Below, one piece after another: positions 15,274-17,322 of a stretch of DNA of 17,322 nucleotides. The number at the start of each line of letters is the position of its first letter. Positions within the stretch are counted from its first letter, which is position 1. The notes under the pieces are model-generated. The model saw nothing but the letters and a program-made list of their open reading frames with translations. It made no database searches and was not told the DNA's origin. The DNA lies in NCBI GenBank assembly GCA_964628905.1, contig CAZVNS010000033.1, positions 1 to 17,322 on the forward strand, in the 5' to 3' direction. The translations under genes were made by a program, and so were the position numbers. This DNA comes from JAJPXC01 sp964628905. Lineage in GTDB: Bacteria; Bacteroidota; Bacteroidia; Bacteroidales; Muribaculaceae.

Positions 15274-15310
15274 AATCGGCAACTTTATCAGGTTGCCGAT
15301 TCAACTTTTT
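15273..15310. terminator. Bidirectional Rho-independent terminator inside the element
   Basis: A perfect 11-bp stem, GAATCGGCAAC (15273-15283) and GTTGCCGATTC (15292-15302), has an 8-nt loop. To the right it is followed by AACTTTTT; to the left, on the minus strand, by TTTTGG. It lies between two converging genes (CPBP rightward, carbohydrate-binding protein leftward). It could end both transcripts and would also shield the transposase promoter from outside transcription. Confidence 0.7.
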
Positions 15311-15320
15311 TAGGGATTTC

Positions 15321-15338
15321 CTTATCCCGAACTCGCGT
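15321..15338 (-). repeat. Right terminal inverted repeat
   Basis: The minus strand reads ACGCGAGTTCGGGATAAG, identical to the left repeat at 14910-14927. Outside the 18 bp the two ends share only scattered bases (TA-T-A). Confidence 0.85.
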
Positions 15339-15427
15339 TACTACGTTTCTGTTTCCATCTTCTAAAACTTTTCACAAAACGTTATCTTCAGTTCCGATGG
15401 TGTCACGCCGTTTTACCAGCCCCCGGG
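15339..15427. other. Non-coding flank between the element and the carbohydrate-binding protein gene
   Basis: This 89-bp stretch has no convincing terminator. On the minus strand an ATG followed by GAA-ACA-GAA-ACG and then TAG begins at 15357, pointing into the element. It could be the abandoned start of a downstream gene cut off by the insertion, but five codons cannot prove that. Confidence 0.3.
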
Positions 15428-17322
15428 TCATCCGCCCGGACCGCCGCCTCCCGGTATCCCGCCGCCCCCGAAACCGCCATTGCCGACGGTGGTTACGACG
15501 CTGCTGGATGTGAAGGTTCCCACCTGTGAACCGCCCGACCATGTTCCGCCCCCGTACCATCCGTTCCACGAGTCCGTATAGTCACCGAGCGTTCCGCCCG
15601 AGGAAACGGTATAGGAGGCTCCCGAGGCGATGTCGGGCGTGCTGAAGAAGAATGCCGCACCGCTCATGGTACGCGGGAACGCGAACGTCAGGACCGGTGT
15701 TCCCGAGGCGTCCAGCACGCAAATCTTCGCGCCTTTGGTCGCCGCTACCCCGTTGTATACCACCGACCGCTGCATGCTGGACGAGGAGGGATTGGACTGC
15801 ATGGTTCCGCCCATGCCGATGACCGTGCCGCCGTCGATGCGGAAACTGTTGCTGTTGTCGCAGTCTATGCCGCTCTCCGGTGCGGATGCCCCCACGCCGA
15901 TGACCAGTCCCCCGGAGATGACCAGCGAACCGTTGGAGTCGATGCCGTCGTTGTTGCTGGCGTAGGCATAGACCTTCCCGCCGCTGATGTTGATGGCCGA
16001 GGCGGCGTTGATGGCGTCGTCATAGGCATACGAGTAGACCTCCCCGCCAGTGACGGTAAGTGTCGCCTTGCTCTCCAGCCCCTCGGAACCGTCGCTTACT
16101 CCCGTCACGGAGATGTTCAGCTTGCCGCCGCTGATGGTGATGTCGCCGTCGGCCTTCACGCCCTTGGGTGAGGAGGTCAGGCTCTGCGAGTAGTAATACT
16201 TGCCGCCCGTTGTCGTCACGGTTGTCTCGCCGCCCGAGACGCGGACTTCCCCGTCGGCGTTGATCCCCTTGCCGCCCGTACCGGTGCTTTTCAGGGTGTG
16301 CGTACCCCCGGAGATGATGACATCGCCGTCCGTCTTGATACATGCGGACGAGGAAGTGTCTTTCTCGTCGTCATCGTAGGTCGCATTCCCGGAAGTGTTC
16401 AGCAGGAGCTTTCCGCCCGCAATCTCGGCATCCAGATCGGTCTTGATACTCTTTCCCGCCGTGGAGGACACGTTGGCATAAAGCAGACCTCCCGCTATGT
16501 ACACGCCGATGCCGTCATCCTCGTCTCCCTTGACATGGATGGCGTTCTTCGCGGCTCCCGTCACGGCTATCGTGACGCCCGGACGCATGTAGAAGTAACC
16601 GTCGGTGGCGATGCCGTGCTTGTAGTTACCTTTCACGACTAAGCAGCCCGTACCGCTGAAAATCAGGTTGCCCTCGCTGAAGAAACACCCCTTGCGGTCC
16701 TCGCTCGCCGAACTTCCCCCGTTGAGATAACGGGGCTCCTCCGAGTAGGTCGCGGCATCGGTCAGGCGGTTGGTAGTGCCTTCCGTCAGGTGTACGAAAG
16801 CGCGCTTCTTGCACTGGTCGTTGATGGCGGGCCCTTTGCTTGAAGTCAGCTCCACGCCCGAGAGCGTGAGCTTGAACTTCTTCTCGCCGTATATTTTCAA
16901 CTGCCCGTCACCGCTCTTTCCGGAAACCACGATTTCCACGTTCTTCACCGAATTGGTCAGCATGTCGATGGTGACATACGCCCCGTCCGTGTAACATATC
17001 ACGGAATTGTCGGAGGTGTTCACGGTAGCCGAACTTTCCGAGTAGACAACATCGACGGTCACGCCACCGTTATCACCACCGAAAGCGTTCGCCTCCCAAT
17101 AAATATCCCCGTTCGTTCCCACGACATCCGCGCCCGCGTCGTCAGCCTTCTGACCGTCCCAGTCGGTTATGGTGGAATCGAACCCCGGCGCGTCGCCGTC
17201 GCCGTCGTCGTTGCCACTGCCGCCGCCAGGCAAGTCCCCGGACATTTCCCATTGCTCGAAGCCGTTATCCGTGGTACAGCACGACAATCCCACCATCGCG
17301 GCTGCCAGCGGGAGTGCCGCCA
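15428..17322 (-). CDS. Carbohydrate-binding-domain (Cthe_2159-like, PF14262) surface protein, 5' end outside window
   Basis: At least 630 residues; the frame stays open to the window edge (A-A-L-P-L-A-A-A before M-V-G-L-S-C-C), so the start and most of the signal peptide lie outside. Numbering from the first methionine in the window (17296), a Gly/Asp-rich linker (about 17-45) follows a putative lipidated cysteine (C6 or C7). A right-handed beta-helix follows, marked by nine [IV]-x-G-G turns near 267, 291, 328, 353, 388, 415, 437, 460 and 487, many paired with D-G-I or K-A-D-G turns. The end is Gly-rich (GGFGGGGIPGGGGPGG). This matches secreted Cthe_2159-type proteins that bind acidic polysaccharides, with calcium sites from the Asp turns. 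Catalysis is not indicated. Sampled 60-base stretches have about 62% GC, within the spread seen elsewhere, so transfer is not shown. Confidence 0.85.
   Translation of the reverse strand, partial: AALPLAAAMVGLSCCTTDNGFEQWEMSGDLPGGGSGNDDGDGDAPGFDSTITDWDGQKADDAGADVVGTNGDIYWEANAFGGDNGGVTVDVVYSESSATVNTSDNSVICYTDGAYVTIDMLTNSVKNVEIVVSGKSGDGQLKIYGEKKFKLTLSGVELTSSKGPAINDQCKKRAFVHLTEGTTNRLTDAATYSEEPRYLNGGSSASEDRKGCFFSEGNLIFSGTGCLVVKGNYKHGIATDGYFYMRPGVTIAVTGAAKNAIHVKGDEDDGIGVYIAGGLLYANVSSTAGKSIKTDLDAEIAGGKLLLNTSGNATYDDDEKDTSSSACIKTDGDVIISGGTHTLKSTGTGGKGINADGEVRVSGGETTVTTTGGKYYYSQSLTSSPKGVKADGDITISGGKLNISVTGVSDGSEGLESKATLTVTGGEVYSYAYDDAINAASAINISGGKVYAYASNNDGIDSNGSLVISGGLVIGVGASAPESGIDCDNSNSFRIDGGTVIGMGGTMQSNPSSSSMQRSVVYNGVAATKGAKICVLDASGTPVLTFAFPRTMSGAAFFFSTPDIASGASYTVSSGGTLGDYTDSWNGWYGGGTWSGGSQVGTFTSSSVVTTVGNGGFGGGGIPGGGGPGG

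Larger units (their letters stand above)
14910..15338. mobile_element. Internally deleted IS982-like element (MITE-like)
   Basis: A 429-bp segment is bounded by perfect 18-bp inverted repeats beginning AC, as expected of IS982-type ends. Inside it, on the minus strand, are a promoter (15240-15271), a bidirectional hairpin terminator (15273-15302) and the last 56 codons of a transposase (15012-15182). A full IS982 element is about 1 kb, so about two thirds of the transposase gene is missing. The element inserted in the 3' end of the CPBP gene. I find no target-site duplication: the flanks (TATATTC to the left, TACTACG to the right) differ. A convincing family assignment needs a database comparison. 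Confidence 0.65.

Noticed and set aside
14903..15345. Target-site duplication flanking the 429-bp element
   Set aside because: The flanks TATATTC and TACTACG do not match at any length I tried, so none is claimed.
15428..17322. Carbohydrate-binding protein gene as a recent transfer on GC content
   Set aside because: Two counted 60-base samples gave about 62% GC, but parC and the methyltransferase genes reach similar values, so composition alone does not show it.

Overview
The window reads as Bacteroidales chromosome, most like the Muribaculaceae/Bacteroidaceae. The evidence is Bacteroidota-type promoters (TTTG/TTG, about 20 bp, TAnnTTTG), the absence of Shine-Dalgarno sequences before start codons, and proteins typical of this phylum (DUF3108, DUF3316, ParC-type topoisomerase subunit, S41 lipoprotein). 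No rRNA, tRNA or CRISPR array was seen.

Layout. Bases 1-154 hold a leftward promoter for a gene outside the window and the terminator of htrA. From 155 to 12827 ten genes all read leftward. In transcription order they are parC, a DUF3316 outer-envelope protein, an S41 peptidase lipoprotein, thymidine kinase, a DUF3108 secreted protein, valS, nfnA, nfnB and, behind its own leader, the periplasmic protease htrA. Most gaps are 0-50 bp; the larger ones lie before valS and before htrA. A divergent promoter pair at 12863-12930 separates parC from a rightward, overlapping three-gene operon: rlmH, a tRNA1(Val) A37 methyltransferase and a CPBP-family membrane protease.

The right end differs. An 18-bp perfect inverted repeat (14910-14927 and 15321-15338) brackets a 429-bp element. 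It keeps a promoter, a bidirectional terminator hairpin and the last ~55 codons of an IS982-like transposase, but lacks the rest of the gene. I read it as an internally deleted, MITE-like insertion sequence. Its left end lies inside the 3' end of the CPBP gene and supplies that protein's last 27 residues and stop codon. Beyond it, on the opposite strand, is a secreted beta-helical carbohydrate-binding-domain protein, cut by the window edge.

How the genes work together. NfnA and NfnB together look like an electron-bifurcating NADH-dependent ferredoxin:NADP+ oxidoreductase (Nfn), often annotated as 'glutamate synthase small subunit'. parC, valS, tdk, rlmH and the tRNA methyltransferase are housekeeping functions in replication and translation. 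HtrA, S41, DUF3108, DUF3316 and CPBP are envelope functions. No clear new defence or biosynthetic system is visible. The most interesting features are the IS derivative that rewrites a protein's C-terminus, a 24-bp leader element shared by valS and tdk, and a heptamer tandem repeat running into the stop codon of the DUF3108 gene.
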